Below are positions 1 to 11,124 of a DNA stretch of 64,000 bases, in pieces (the first letter of the stretch is position 1; each line of letters begins with the position of its first letter). Origin of the DNA: Primulina eburnea (taxonomy: Eukaryota; Streptophyta; Magnoliopsida; Lamiales; Gesneriaceae); assembly GCF_022965805.1 (NCBI RefSeq), contig NC_133117.1, positions 11,246,183 through 11,310,182 of the forward strand, given 5' to 3'. Below the pieces are notes generated by a model, which saw only the letters and a program-made list of their open reading frames with translations, searched no databases and was not told where the DNA came from. Both the position numbers and the translations under genes were made by a program.

Positions 1-2239
1 CATTTTTCGAAAATTTAAACAAAGTCTTATTAACTGATCCAACAGTAAAATCATGATCAGTTAGGAATTTTGAAAGGGTTTCATACCAAGCTCTTGGAGC
101 TTGTTTGAGACCATATAACGCTTTGTTCAAATAATAGACATGATCAGGGTAGTTATGATCGACAAAACCTGGAGGTTGTTCAACGTAGACTTCTTCCTGC
201 AATTGGCCATTTAGGAATGCACTTTTCACATCCATTTGATAGACTTTAAAGTTCTTGAAGGATGCATAGGCAAGAAATATTCTGATTGCCTCCAGTCTTG
301 CAACTGGTGCATATGTTTCATCATAATCAATTCCTTCTTCTTGTCTATATCCTTGTGCCACTAGCCTTGCTTTGTTGCGCACAACTGAACCATCTTCGTT
401 CAGTTTGTTTCTGTACACCCATTTTGTTCCTATAACAGTTTTAGAAGCTGGTCTTGGAACTAAGTTCCAGACATTGTTATGAACAAACTGATTTAGCTCT
501 TCTTGCATTGCATTAATCCAATTAGGATCAGCAAGAGCTTCGTCAGTTTTTGTTGGTTCTAATTGAGATACAAAAGCTGAATGAGTAAATAGATTGAGCA
601 TCTGATTTCTTGTTCTTACTGGATTAGATGGGTTACCTATTACCAGTTCTGGAGGGTGTGATTTCTTCCATCTAAGTTCAGCATTTGTTGCTACACTGTC
701 AGCAAATTCTTCGTTTGGTAACTGAATGTTCTCAGTTTCAGTTGGAGCTAATTCAGTTGTTAACTGATTCACATTAGTTTGCTCCACTAACTGATCGTCA
801 AGATTTGCTTCCAATTCAGCTGGTTGATCCAATATCTCAGGTTCAGGTGTATGAAGGATATTTTGATTATTACGACTTTCGTCTGAGTCATCATCTTCCA
901 GACTGATATCTGTAAATTGATCAGCTAGCTCAACTTGATCAGTTGGCTTATCAATTAGTGCCGTTTCATCAAAATCAACATGTGCAGATTCTTCAACATT
1001 TAAGGTTTTCTTATTAAATACTCTGTAAGCTATGCTAACTGATGAATATCCAAGGAAAATTCCTTCTGCAGATTTTGCATCAAAAGCCTTTAAATAATTT
1101 TTACCATTATCATGAATGAAGCATTTACAGCCAAATATTTTAAAATAGGTGATTATACTTTTTCTTCCATGCCAGATCTCATATGGTGTTTTCATATGAT
1201 TCTTATTAATCATCGATCTGTTCTGAGTATAGCATGCAGTGTTTACTGCTTCTGCCCAAAATCTTTGAGAAATAACAGAATCAGCAAGCATTGTTCTAGC
1301 AGCTTCTTTAAGAGTCCGATTCCTTCTCTCAGCTACACCGTTTTGCTGAGGTGTTCTTGCTGCTGAGAGCTCATGCTTGATTCCAGTATTTTCTAAAAAG
1401 CTTGAAAGTGTTTGATTGATGAATTCAGTTCCTCGATCAGATTTGATTCGATCAATCCCAACTGATTTTTCATTTAAAAGTCTTTTGAAGAGTTTAATCA
1501 GTTGTGCAGCCGTATGGTCTTTGGATTTAAGAAATATAACCCAAGTAAATCTTGAAACGTCATCTACGACCACCAAGGTGTATTTCATTCCCCCTAAGAT
1601 CATGACTGGAATTGGACCAAAGAGATCCATGTGCAATAATTCTAAGCATCGGGATGAAGATTTACAGCCTTTGTTTTTTAAAGAGGATCGTAGTTGTTTT
1701 CCATACTGACATGCTGAGCAAAGTTTTTCTTTTGAAAAATTTATTTTGGGCAAACCAGTTACAAGTTCATGCTTAATCAGATAGGCAAGGGATTTAAAAT
1801 TTAAATGATTTAACCTTTTATGCCACAACCAGTTTTGAGATGATTTAGAGGCAATAAAGCATACTGGTGTATAAGGTTGATCATTCCAGCTGACTTTGTA
1901 AGTGTTTCCACACCTTTTGCCAGTTAGAATAATCTCTTCAGTTGAGTTTTTGACTGAACTTGAGTGTTTGTCAAACTGAACTGAGAATCCATTATCGCAT
2001 AACTGACTAATGCTTATCAGATTATACTTAAGATTCTTGACTAATAAAACATCATTAATGGTGAAGTTACCATGGATAAGCTTACCCTTACCCACAGTTT
2101 TACCTTTGGAGTTATCCCCAAAACTGATGTTTGGACCAGTGTATTTGACCAGTTGAGATAATAAATTTGAATCTCCTGTCATATGTCGTGAACATCCACT
2201 GTCCAAATACCATATTGATCCAATGCTTGTACCTAATTT
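1..2239 (-). CDS. SIRE-1 pol (protease, integrase, reverse transcriptase), partial, open to the window edge
   Basis: The minus-strand pol frame appears open from about 2239 to the left edge (about 746 codons) with no stop seen in the stretches I translated. Order: an aspartic protease start with WYLDSGCS near 2200, the GAG-pre-integrase zinc region with [12 protein letters not shown] near 1820, the integrase core with HMDLFGPI and DRGTEF near 1640-1430, then [17 protein letters not shown] near 1350. A long acidic linker follows, then RT from about 560 with [22 protein letters not shown] and [16 protein letters not shown]. The catalytic YVDD and the RNase H lie beyond the edge. It makes the copying and integration enzymes of the element. 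Its own gag is broken, so the copy would need help from another. Confidence 0.8.
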
Positions 2240-2289
2240 CTGCAATTAAACACAAAATAAGATTTTGGTACCCTTTTCTATTTGGGTCC

Positions 2290-4244
2290 AAAGTTGATTA
2301 GTCCTTTAGGAATCCAGACTTGAATCAGTCTAACTGACCGTCTTGTTGCTGTATTCCATATGATCCTTCCTTGTCTGTGTGTGCTTGGTGTATGGTGTGT
2401 GGATTATACAACATGTGTTTTGCCCTTTTTCAACTGATTGTTCAACCGATATCTTTTCTGAACTGGCTTACTGTTGTAGTAGTTTGAGTAGCCATTTGAA
2501 TATTTTCTGCTAAGAGTTTTTAGTTGCTGACTCCATGAGTTAGTCTCACCTTTTGGATTATACCCAATCCCACATCTCTTTCCTTTATTCATATTCTGAG
2601 ATGGCTGTTCAATCAGTTTACTCGACTCTGCTTGTTCTTGTACCATAACTGATTTTACAAAGTGAATATATTTCCCTTTGTTCCTATTCAGTTTTGGTTG
2701 AGTATCTTGGGAAGACGAATCATCTTTACTACAGAATCCTAAACCAGTTTTATCTTCAACTGATTTTTGAGAATTCAGTATATTAGTTAAAGCTTTAGAT
2801 GATTTGTTCCAAGCCTGAATAAGCTCATTGTGCTTTGAATTTTCAAGCAACAATTTTTGAATCATTAATTGATCCCTGCTTCTTTCATTTCTGAGTTCAG
2901 CAATCTCCCTTCTTAGACTCAACATATCAACTGATTCATCAGTTTTTGTCTTATTGTCTTTGGTATCATCTTGCTTTGCTCTGATTTTTTCAAATGATAA
3001 AGCAAGCTTTTGATACTCACTGACCATGTCATGAAGAGTTGAGATGAGTTCTTCTCTTGTAAAATCAGTTGAACTAAAATCAAATACCTGCTGATAGCTT
3101 GATTGATCTTCTGTGTTATCAGCCATCAGACATTTTACTTCTTCCTCATCCTCACTAGAACTGCAAGAACTTTCTGGTTCTGACTCTTCGATGTCAGTTT
3201 CTGCCCATTTGGCTTTGCTATCTTCAGCTAAGAGTACTTCATGTTTCTTTCTGTAAGGCTTCTTGTCGTCCTTAGATCTCTTCTTATGCTCATAAACTTT
3301 CTTCTTTCTTTCAGTTGAGACTTGATTGTCCTTTTTAGGCTTGAGACAGTTAGCAATAAAGTGACCAGATTTGCCACAATTGTAACATACATTAGACTCT
3401 TCTCTGGAGTTGTTTCTTTGATAATTCTTCTGAAAATTACTTGATTTTTCCTCATGAATCTTCCAAATTTCTTAATGAATAGTGACATAGCATCATTGCT
3501 CAGTTGATCAGCAGCTTTCTCAACTGAACCAGTTGGTTCACTTCTAACAGCAGTCAAGGCAGTAGTTGCTGCTGGGGTAGATGGTTCCCCTTCTCGAGTT
3601 TGAAGTTCAAACTCATATGCTTTCTGGTCAGCAAATAAATCATGAAGTTCAACTTTGTTCAGATCTTTTGATTCCCTCATTGCCATAGTTTTGACATCCC
3701 ATTCTTTGGGAAGTCCTCTGATTACTTTCAACGCTACTTATTTATTTGTATACACTTTTCCAAGTGCATTCAGTTCGTTGATGATACAGCTGGTTCTTTC
3801 ATCATATTCGTGCATTGTTTCTCCAATCTTCATTCTGATGTTGTCGAACTTCTGCACAGCAACTGAAAGTTTGTTTTCCTTGGTTTGTTCATTGCCTTCG
3901 CAAAGTTGAATTAACTTCTCCCAAATTTCTTTGGCGGTTTTGCACATTTTGATTTTACTGAACGTTACTTTGTCCAGTGTCTTATACAATATGTCTTTTG
4001 CAACATTGTCTAGATTTGCCTTTCTCTTGTCCTCAGTAGTCCACTCATCTCTGGGCTTTTCAATTCGGTGAGGTGCCCCTTCAGTAATAGCAACAGCTGT
4101 GTTTGCTTTCAAAATCTTCATGGGTCCGTCGGTTATAACGTACCACATGTCATCATCTTGGGCAGCTAGATGAGCCTGCATTCTTATTTTCCAATCATCC
4201 AAATCTTCTCTGGAGAACAGAGGAATCTTATTGAATGAGGACAT
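2290..4244 (-). pseudogene. SIRE-1 gag, degenerate
   Basis: Capsid and nucleocapsid gene of the copia element. The natural start is the ATG at 4244 (MSSFNKIPLFSREDLDDW), just inside the primer site. The N-terminal UBN2-like gag domain (WKIRMQAHLAAQDDDMWY) is recognisable. A stop follows VYTNK at 3738 where SIRE-3 reads on. A small frameshift near 3440 throws the CCHC knuckle (CYNCGKSGHF, about 3395-3350) out of frame. Beyond it the coiled-coil-like tail (KRIR/LRREIAELRNERS) is readable at 3126-2404, ending at a further stop near 2401. The conserved end GPK-stop is at about 2290. At least three disabling changes make it non-functional. Confidence 0.85.
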
Positions 4245-4288
4245 AGTGATCAGATTGAGTATAGATAGTCTTTGATAGGATATGCCTT

Positions 4289-4300
4289 GCTCTGATACCA
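4289..4300 (-). other. SIRE-1 primer binding site (tRNA-iMet type)
   Basis: TGGTATCAGAGC on the minus strand, two bases inside the LTR end at 4303. This is the usual complement of the 3' end of plant initiator tRNA-Met. Confidence 0.9.
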
Positions 4301-4302
4301 CT

Positions 4303-4318
4303 TGATAGGATCGGTTAT
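4303..4318 (-). repeat. SIRE-1 5' LTR, inner 16-bp fragment
   Basis: Minus strand ends ...ATCCTATCA, matching the inner LTR end of SIRE-3. The remaining 952 bp of this LTR resume at 13327 on the far side of Tekay-1. The last five bases (4314-4318, GTTAT) are the Tekay-1 target duplication. Confidence 0.85.
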
Positions 4319-6241
4319 TTTAATGCCCTAGATTGAATATGAACAGATAGAAATTAAGAAATGTAATGCCTGAGATTATTGGAGATAGTAAATTACGAAA
4401 CGCAAGAACAGACGGGGCGAAACGATGCGAGAAAATATGAAATTTTAGATGTGCAAGACCGCACCCGCGGTCTGGCAAGCACCGCACCCGCGGTGAAATG
4501 AGCAGAAAATTAATAACATTCCCGTAGCCATACCGCACCCGCGGTAGACTTAGACCGCATCTGCGGTGCTGAGACCGCACCCGCGGTATGTACATGACCG
4601 CACCCGCGGTCATCACTTGGAAAAAACAAAAGTTCTGCCGAAGCCATCGCGCACCCGCGCTCCTTAGATTACCGCACCCGCGGTGATACCTGCGAGAAAT
4701 CCACTCTCGTTCTCAACGTGACACATGGCAGGGGTATAAATATAAGTCGAACCTGAGTCATCTTTTTCTCATTTCAGCAGGCAGAAATCGAGAATCCCTC
4801 TAAGTTCTTCAAGGCTTTGAAGGTAAATATCTCAAGATTTAGCCATCCAAATTTTATTCCAAGTAAAGATTCTTGTTCCTCGCTTCAAGGGCTTTAAGGG
4901 GATGTAAGCTTCCTTCGATTCCATCATGGTTCATATTTTATGGATGAAGGAAATTATGATATGATGGTTATAGTGTGTTCTTGTTATAACGAGCATCGTA
5001 TATGCATTAACGGATTGAATATTGGATATCGTATGCATTTACTATGAATTTCCAGCATGTATGGAATTGAGATTGTGCAGATTTTAAGTGTATAATATTC
5101 TGAGAAGTTGATTATTGAGATAGCATGAGATTGTGGTTGGAATATCGATATTGTGAGGAATTATTGAAGTGTGAATTACTCGGTTTATTAAGAATATACG
5201 TCGTTATGCCGTCAAAGTCAATACCGAGATTGATTATTCATAGTGTAGGTATTGACTAGAGTTAGTAATTGATCGTGTAATTATTATACATTTCCATTTC
5301 AGATTCGTATTGTCAACCGTGACAGCAACTGTGCGACGAAAGGTATAGTACATGTTTTGTTTGGGGAATCACGACTCAAATGAGATCACATTTGAGTTTC
5401 CCAACCAAAATCACATACTTGTTTTCTTGTTCATACCTTGATATTATTATGATTGTTATAGATTGGTTTATAGAACTTGTATGCAGATCTTGCTATGCTT
5501 TGTTTACAGATCATGTAGCATTGCATTATGCTTGTTTACAGATTTTGTATTCATACATTAAGATAGGGCAGTCTGGAGATCAGGCAGACTACTAGATGTT
5601 CGGCGATATCTCAGCTTAGGGGAAGATCACCGCCCCTATTGTAGACGCGGATACAGATCAGGCCGAAGTCTAGGAATAAGACGTACAGCACCTCGATTGG
5701 TAGGGTAGGTGACAGCCAGTGACGTCTTATTCACAACGGGATCCCTAGAGTTCTAGTCGAGTCGAGTCTAGACATGATTAGATTCACATTGCATTATTTT
5801 ATATGAATGACATTCATATTAGCATGTTTCATGTTTAGATTGTTTATATGCATGTTACATGTTTATACTGGGATTTGTTCTCACCGGTTTTCCGGCTGTT
5901 GTTATGTCTGTATGTGTGCATAACAACAGGTGGGGCAGGATCTGGGTCACGACAGAGATGAGCGATGGACATAGCGTGGTGATCTCGGGCGCAGCAGAGG
6001 ACTAGTGGTTCTTTTGGCTAGACTTGTACTACCGTTGTTTATAGATGGTACTGGACACTAGTTGTAAGAACAAGACTTGTATTTTATATTTGCATATTAT
6101 GCTAATGTAATAAAATAGAGACATGTTTTATGCCTAGTTAGTAACATTTTATTGAATGTTAAAAAGCGAAAATTTGACCCACATGTTATGTTAATGATCC
6201 ATTTAATCCCAAGAAAAAGAATTAGAGCCCGGGTCCCCACA
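4319..6241 (+). repeat. Tekay-1 5' LTR
   Basis: 1,923 bp, matching 11125-13321. It begins TTTAATGCCC where the 3' copy has TGTAATGCCC, so the canonical TG has become TT, and it ends ...GGGTCCCCACA. It carries an array of 14-bp CG-rich palindromic motifs at 4458-4684 and no coding sequence that I can support. Confidence 0.93.
4458..4684 (+). repeat. Array of ACCGCACCCGCGGT motifs in the Tekay-1 5' LTR
   Basis: Seven copies of the imperfect palindrome ACCGCACCCGCGGT or a close variant start at 4458, 4481, 4532, 4554, 4574, 4597 and 4671, with one degenerate copy near 4649. Spacing is irregular (20-74 bp), so this is not a simple tandem repeat. The array is repeated in the 3' LTR at 11274-11490. 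Confidence 0.9.
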
Positions 6242-6246
6242 ACAGG

Positions 6247-6259
6247 TGGTATCAGAGCC
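6247..6259 (+). other. Tekay-1 primer binding site (tRNA-iMet type)
   Basis: TGGTATCAGAGCC, five bases after the 5' LTR. The 6260-6490 leader between it and gag holds nothing else that I can name. Confidence 0.9.
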
Positions 6260-6490
6260 GTAGGTTCTGTAGACTGAGATAGAATAGAATGAGCGGGGTA
6301 GATCGAGTCTTCTTCCTTGCTTGATGATGTGCTAGCATGATTATTGTTTTCCTATTACATGTTGTTTGTGTTTGATTTCTTTCAGCATGTGATAAACTGA
6401 ATCAGAACTGATTCTAGATCAGAGGTAACTGACTAGAGGATGGCTGAGACGGTGGTATATGTTGTATACTAATCCTTTGGATGATTAGGT

Positions 6491-9400
6491 ATGCCTCCTA
6501 GAAGAGCAGCCGTACCTCTACGACCAGCAGCACCAGAACAGGGGAGCACATCCGGAGATCCTATGGATGTTACAGCGACCCCTATGGAGACGTTGCTGAA
6601 GCGATTCCAATCCTTTCGACCTCCCACATTAAAAGGTACCGAGAATGCCATCGAGTGCGAAAGTTGGCTTGAGGACATTGAAATGTTATTCGACTCTTTG
6701 GAGTACAGTGACGAGAAGAGAATAAAGCTAATTGGCCATCAATTGCAAGATATAGCCAAGAATTGGTGGTTGAACATTAGGAGAGCTTTAGAGCAGCGGG
6801 GTACCGAGATTACGTGGAAGGTATTCAAGACGGAATTCTATCAGCGTTTCTTTCCCATCTCTTATCGCAAGGATAAAGGTGCAGAATTTGCCAATCTGAG
6901 GCAAGGGCAATTGAACATTGAGGAGTACGTTGCCAAATTCTCTTCTTTGCTCCGTTTTGCACCTCATGTTTCAGGAAATGATGAGGCCATGGCAGATCAG
7001 TTTATAAATGGCCTGAATCCAGATATCTTTACGTTGGTCAATACTGGGAGACCCGATAATTTCTTGGATGCATTGAATCGAGCCAAAGGTGCAGAAGCAG
7101 GATTGTTGAGACAACGGAGTGCTCCGTATATTGCACCGAGTCCGAGACCGCCACTACCTCCATCCCAAGTTCCTCCTCCTCGATTCGAAAGTGGTGGTAG
7201 TAGTAGTGGACGCAAAGAACAGCTGAAGGCGAAGGGGAAACAGTTTAAGCGACCTGGGAGCAGTTCGTCGAGCTCTAGCGGATCCAGACAGAGTGGTTTT
7301 GATCAAAGTTCAAGGACTTCAGGTGTATATTGCAATAATTGTGGAGGTAGGCATGCAACTGAACAGTGCCAGGGAGTTACAGGCCGATGTAACATTTGTA
7401 GGCAACCGGGGCATTTTGCCAAAGTCTGTCCCCAGAGGAGTGTACAGCAAGGCCAGAGTGGAAGAGCATCCGGGCCAGTACCTCAATTTGAGTGGCAGGC
7501 ATCATCGGTTCACTCTTTTCAGCCTCCACCAGCATCGACTCCACCCAGAGGCCGAGGTAGTCAGACTGTGACTCAACATCCGAGGCAACAGGCCCAAGTG
7601 TTTGCATTGACAGAGGAGCAAGCACAGGATGCACCAGATGATGTTATAGCAGGTAACTGCTCTCTTTATGGTTATCCTGCTTATATCTTGATAGATACAG
7701 GTGCATCGCATACATTCATTTCAGAACGATTTGCATTGTTGCATTCTTTGCCTGTTGAGTCTTTGTTAGATGTTGTATCTATTACTTCTCCGTTGGGAAG
7801 TGGGTTGATTTCGGTAACTACGGTTAGACATTGTATTCTACAGTTTGAAGGGCATGAGATTGACCTAGATTGTATAGTGTTGGGTCTAGCTGATTTTGAC
7901 TGTATAGTCGGTATTGATATGCTAACAAAGTACAGAGCTACCGTGGATTGTTTCCACAAGATTGTCAGATTCAGACCCGAGATGACAAACGAGTGGAAAT
8001 TCTACGGGAAGGGTTCCAGATCTCGGATTCCCTTGATTTCGACTCTTACTATGAATAGATTGCTACAAAAAGGAGCAGATGGTTTCTTTATTTATGCTGT
8101 AGATATGCAGAAGTCGAGCCCGGCATTGGCAGAGCTGCCAGTAGTACGGAAATTTCCAGATATTTTTCCAGATGAAATCCCAGGATTACCTCCGGTTCGA
8201 GAGGTAGATTTTAGCATTGAACTTGTACCAGGTACCGTTCCTATTTCAAGAGCTCCGTATAGGATGGCACCCATCGAACTAAAAGAATTGAAAGCACAGT
8301 TAGAAGATCTTCTTGCCAAGGGATATATCAGACCTAGTGTATCTCCTTGGGGCGCTCCGGTGCTGTTTGTACGAAAGAAAGATGGTTCGATGCGTTTGTG
8401 TATAGACTACCGGCAACTGAACAAGGCAACGATCAAGAACAAATATCCTTTGCCTAGGATTGATGATTTATTTGATCAGTTGCAGGGATCCTCTGTCTAC
8501 TCTAAGATTGATTTGCGATCCGGGTATCATCAGCTCAGAGTTCGAGATATAGACATACCAAAGACAGCATTTCGAACCAGGTATGGACATTACGAATTTA
8601 TTGTCATGCCTTTCGGTTTAACAAATGCTCCTGCGGTATTTATGGGCTTGATGAACCAAGTGTTTCAGAAATATTTGGATGAATTTGTCATTGTTTTCAT
8701 CGATGATATTTTGGTGTATTCGAAAAATAGAAATGAGCATGCAGAGCATCTCAGAATTGTTTTGCAGACGTTGAGAAACGAGCGACTGTATGCTAAATTG
8801 TCCAAGTGTGAGTTTTTGTTGAATCGAGTTGTCTTCTTAGGACATATCATATCAGGAGATGGTATTTCTGTAGATCCGAGTAAAGTTGAAGCTGTGATCA
8901 GTTGGTCGAGGCCGACTTCTGTACCACAAATACGCAGTTTCATGGGCTTAGCCGGATACTACAGAAGATTTATCAAAGATTTCTCCAGTATTGCAAAGCC
9001 AATAACTCAATTGACGCAAAAGAATGCACCATTTGTTTGGTCAGAGGAGTGCGAGTCTAGCTTTCTCGAGTTAAAGAAAAGGCTGACCAGTGCTCCAGTA
9101 CTGACGATACCTTCAGGTACGGGTGATTTTGTTGTATATTGTGATGCTTCTCATAGAGGTTTGGGATGTGTTCTTATGCAGCGAGGCCATGTGATCGCAT
9201 ATGCCTCGAGACAATTGAAGCCACATGAAGTTCGATACCCCATTCATGATCTGGAATTGGCGGCTATCGTATTTGCATTAAAGATTTGGCGTCATTATCT
9301 CTATGGCGAAAAATTTGAGATATTTTCCGATCACAAGAGCCTGAAGTACCTATTTTCTCAATCAGAACTGAACATGAGGCAGCGTAGATGGCTTGATCTT

Positions 9401-11026
9401 TTAAAAGATTTTGATTGTGAAATCAAATATTATCCAGGGAAGTCAAATGCAGCAGCAGATGCCTTGAGTCGTAAGGTATGTTCTCTGTCCTTATCGACGA
9501 TAGGTGTTAACAAGTTAGTTGAAAATTGCTGTACATCTGGATTAGAATTTGATACAGATAGTAAACCACTACGACTTTTTACGATCCAAGTTGAGCCCAA
9601 TTTGATTATGAGGATCAAGGAAGCACAAAGAACTGATCAGAATGTGCAAAGATCAATCCAAATGGTCAGATCAGGGCATGTATCAGAATATCAGGTACGA
9701 GATCATGTGTTGTACGTGAATAACCGTCTAGTTGTGCCAGATGTTGCAGATTTGAGACAGCAGATTCTGACAGAGGCACATTGTAGTCGGTTCAGCATTC
9801 ATCCTGGTGGAAGGAAGATGTACAATGACTTGAAGACACAGTTCTGGTGGAAGCAAATGAAGTCAGACATTGCCGAATTTGTGTCTAAATGCTTGAACTG
9901 CCAACAGGTGAAAGCTGAGAGGAAGAAGCCTGGTGGATTACTTCAGAGTCTAGCCATTCCAGAATGGAAATGGGATCACATTTCCATGGATTTTGTGACG
10001 AAGTTACCACGATCATCCAAAGGCTGTGATGCGATTTGGGTCATTATTGACAGATTGACCAAATCTGCTTGTTTCATCCCATACAGAATGACGTATAGAC
10101 AGGATCAGATGGCGGAGATTTATATTCGAGAGGTAGTCAGATTGCATGGAGTGCCGAAGTCTATCGTATCAGATCGTGATCCACGATTCACGTCACACTT
10201 TTGGCACAGTTTACAGCAGGCCTTAGGTACGACATTACACCTGAGTACTGCTTACCATCCTCAAACAGACGGACAGTCAGAACGGACTATCCAGACATTA
10301 GAGGATATGTTGAGAGCCGTTGTGCTAGATTTTGGCATTAGTTGGCAAGATTCTCTACCTCTTTGTGAATTCTCTTACAACAATAGCTACCAAACGAGCA
10401 TTGAAATGGCACCGTTTGAAGCTTTGTATGGCAAGAAGTGCAGATCTCCGCTATATTGGGATGATATTTCAGAAGTGCCAGAACTTGGGCCAGATTTGAT
10501 TCGTGACATGACGGAGAAGGTGAAACTCATTCAGAAGAGGATGAAGACAGCACAAGATCGACAAGCAAAGTATGCCAATATCAGACGTAGACCGTTAGTA
10601 TTTGAGGCGGGAGATAGAGTATTCTTGAAGATTTCTCCTTTCAGAGGCGTTGTAAGATTTGGCAAACGCGGGAAACTATCTCCTCGATACATTGGTCCCT
10701 ACGAGATTCTTGAGAAGATTGGCGATAGAGCTTATCGACTTGCACTTCCTCCTTCTCTATCCGGAATACATGACGTGTTTCATGTATCAATGTTGCGAAA
10801 ATATATGCCAGATAATTCTCATGTCATTCACCCTGACGAAGCTGAACTCGATCAGACTTTGAGCTACGTGGAACAACCGATACAGATCCTTGATCGGAAA
10901 GAAAAGAAGCTCAGAACGAAGAATATTCCACTTGTGAAAGTTCAGTGGAGTCGTCATGGCATTGAGGAAGCGACTTGGGAGACAGAGGCAGGCATGAGGC
11001 AGAAACACCCCGAGTTATTTATATGA
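6491..11026 (+). CDS. Tekay-1 gag-pol polyprotein, intact, 1511 aa, with chromodomain
   Basis: One uninterrupted frame encodes all proteins of the chromovirus. Domains by approximate residue: gag 30-210 ([27 protein letters not shown]); two CCHC knuckles 277-312 ([13 protein letters not shown] and [14 protein letters not shown]); aspartic protease near 400 ([10 protein letters not shown]); RT 600-780 ([18 protein letters not shown], catalytic FIDDILVYS near 735); RNase H near 880 ([10 protein letters not shown]); integrase HHCC 1096-1140 ([21 protein letters not shown]); integrase core 1160-1280 ([24 protein letters not shown]). A C-terminal chromodomain spans about 1440-1505 ([17 protein letters not shown]), a family known to steer integration to histone-marked heterochromatin. 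The ATG at 6491 opens MPPRRAAV, as in Tekay-2. Of average length and no missing catalytic residue that I can see. Confidence 0.95.
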   Translation: MPPRRAAVPLRPAAPEQGSTSGDPMDVTATPMETLLKRFQSFRPPTLKGTENAIECESWLEDIEMLFDSLEYSDEKRIKLIGHQLQDIAKNWWLNIRRALEQRGTEITWKVFKTEFYQRFFPISYRKDKGAEFANLRQGQLNIEEYVAKFSSLLRFAPHVSGNDEAMADQFINGLNPDIFTLVNTGRPDNFLDALNRAKGAEAGLLRQRSAPYIAPSPRPPLPPSQVPPPRFESGGSSSGRKEQLKAKGKQFKRPGSSSSSSSGSRQSGFDQSSRTSGVYCNNCGGRHATEQCQGVTGRCNICRQPGHFAKVCPQRSVQQGQSGRASGPVPQFEWQASSVHSFQPPPASTPPRGRGSQTVTQHPRQQAQVFALTEEQAQDAPDDVIAGNCSLYGYPAYILIDTGASHTFISERFALLHSLPVESLLDVVSITSPLGSGLISVTTVRHCILQFEGHEIDLDCIVLGLADFDCIVGIDMLTKYRATVDCFHKIVRFRPEMTNEWKFYGKGSRSRIPLISTLTMNRLLQKGADGFFIYAVDMQKSSPALAELPVVRKFPDIFPDEIPGLPPVREVDFSIELVPGTVPISRAPYRMAPIELKELKAQLEDLLAKGYIRPSVSPWGAPVLFVRKKDGSMRLCIDYRQLNKATIKNKYPLPRIDDLFDQLQGSSVYSKIDLRSGYHQLRVRDIDIPKTAFRTRYGHYEFIVMPFGLTNAPAVFMGLMNQVFQKYLDEFVIVFIDDILVYSKNRNEHAEHLRIVLQTLRNERLYAKLSKCEFLLNRVVFLGHIISGDGISVDPSKVEAVISWSRPTSVPQIRSFMGLAGYYRRFIKDFSSIAKPITQLTQKNAPFVWSEECESSFLELKKRLTSAPVLTIPSGTGDFVVYCDASHRGLGCVLMQRGHVIAYASRQLKPHEVRYPIHDLELAAIVFALKIWRHYLYGEKFEIFSDHKSLKYLFSQSELNMRQRRWLDLLKDFDCEIKYYPGKSNAAADALSRKVCSLSLSTIGVNKLVENCCTSGLEFDTDSKPLRLFTIQVEPNLIMRIKEAQRTDQNVQRSIQMVRSGHVSEYQVRDHVLYVNNRLVVPDVADLRQQILTEAHCSRFSIHPGGRKMYNDLKTQFWWKQMKSDIAEFVSKCLNCQQVKAERKKPGGLLQSLAIPEWKWDHISMDFVTKLPRSSKGCDAIWVIIDRLTKSACFIPYRMTYRQDQMAEIYIREVVRLHGVPKSIVSDRDPRFTSHFWHSLQQALGTTLHLSTAYHPQTDGQSERTIQTLEDMLRAVVLDFGISWQDSLPLCEFSYNNSYQTSIEMAPFEALYGKKCRSPLYWDDISEVPELGPDLIRDMTEKVKLIQKRMKTAQDRQAKYANIRRRPLVFEAGDRVFLKISPFRGVVRFGKRGKLSPRYIGPYEILEKIGDRAYRLALPPSLSGIHDVFHVSMLRKYMPDNSHVIHPDEAELDQTLSYVEQPIQILDRKEKKLRTKNIPLVKVQWSRHGIEEATWETEAGMRQKHPELFI

Positions 11027-11088
11027 TGTAAGTATTTAGTCAGTTTTTGATTTTAATACTGTCTTAAATACTTTGATTGAATTATTCA

Positions 11089-11102
11089 GTTCGAGGACGA
11101 AC
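11089..11102 (+). promoter_or_regulatory. GTTCGAGGACGAAC motif upstream of the Tekay-1 polypurine tract
   Basis: A short inverted repeat, GTTCG-AGGA-CGAAC, lies 22 nt before the 3' LTR. The same 14 bases occur 22 nt from the 3' LTR of Tekay-2 (48272-48285, reverse) and 21 nt from that of Athila (28751-28764, reverse). Function unknown; the position suggests a role in plus-strand priming or RNA 3' structure. Confidence 0.7.
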
Positions 11103-11111
11103 TGATGTCTT

Positions 11112-11124
11112 AGAGGGAGAGAAA
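11112..11124 (+). other. Tekay-1 polypurine tract
   Basis: AGAGGGAGAGAAA directly before the 3' LTR start TGTAATGCC. It primes plus-strand DNA synthesis in this class of element. Confidence 0.9.

Noticed and set aside
4320..4616. Open frames on the minus strand across the palindrome arrays (also 11036-11422, 47722-48299, 55357-55966)
   Set aside because: They exist because the CG-rich motif lacks stops in several frames. Repetitive Arg/Cys/Gly text, inside LTRs, no homologue.
4458..4684. CRISPR-like or satellite array
   Set aside because: Repeats are 14 bp, palindromic and irregularly spaced within an LTR of a eukaryotic transposon; no spacer structure or cas genes.
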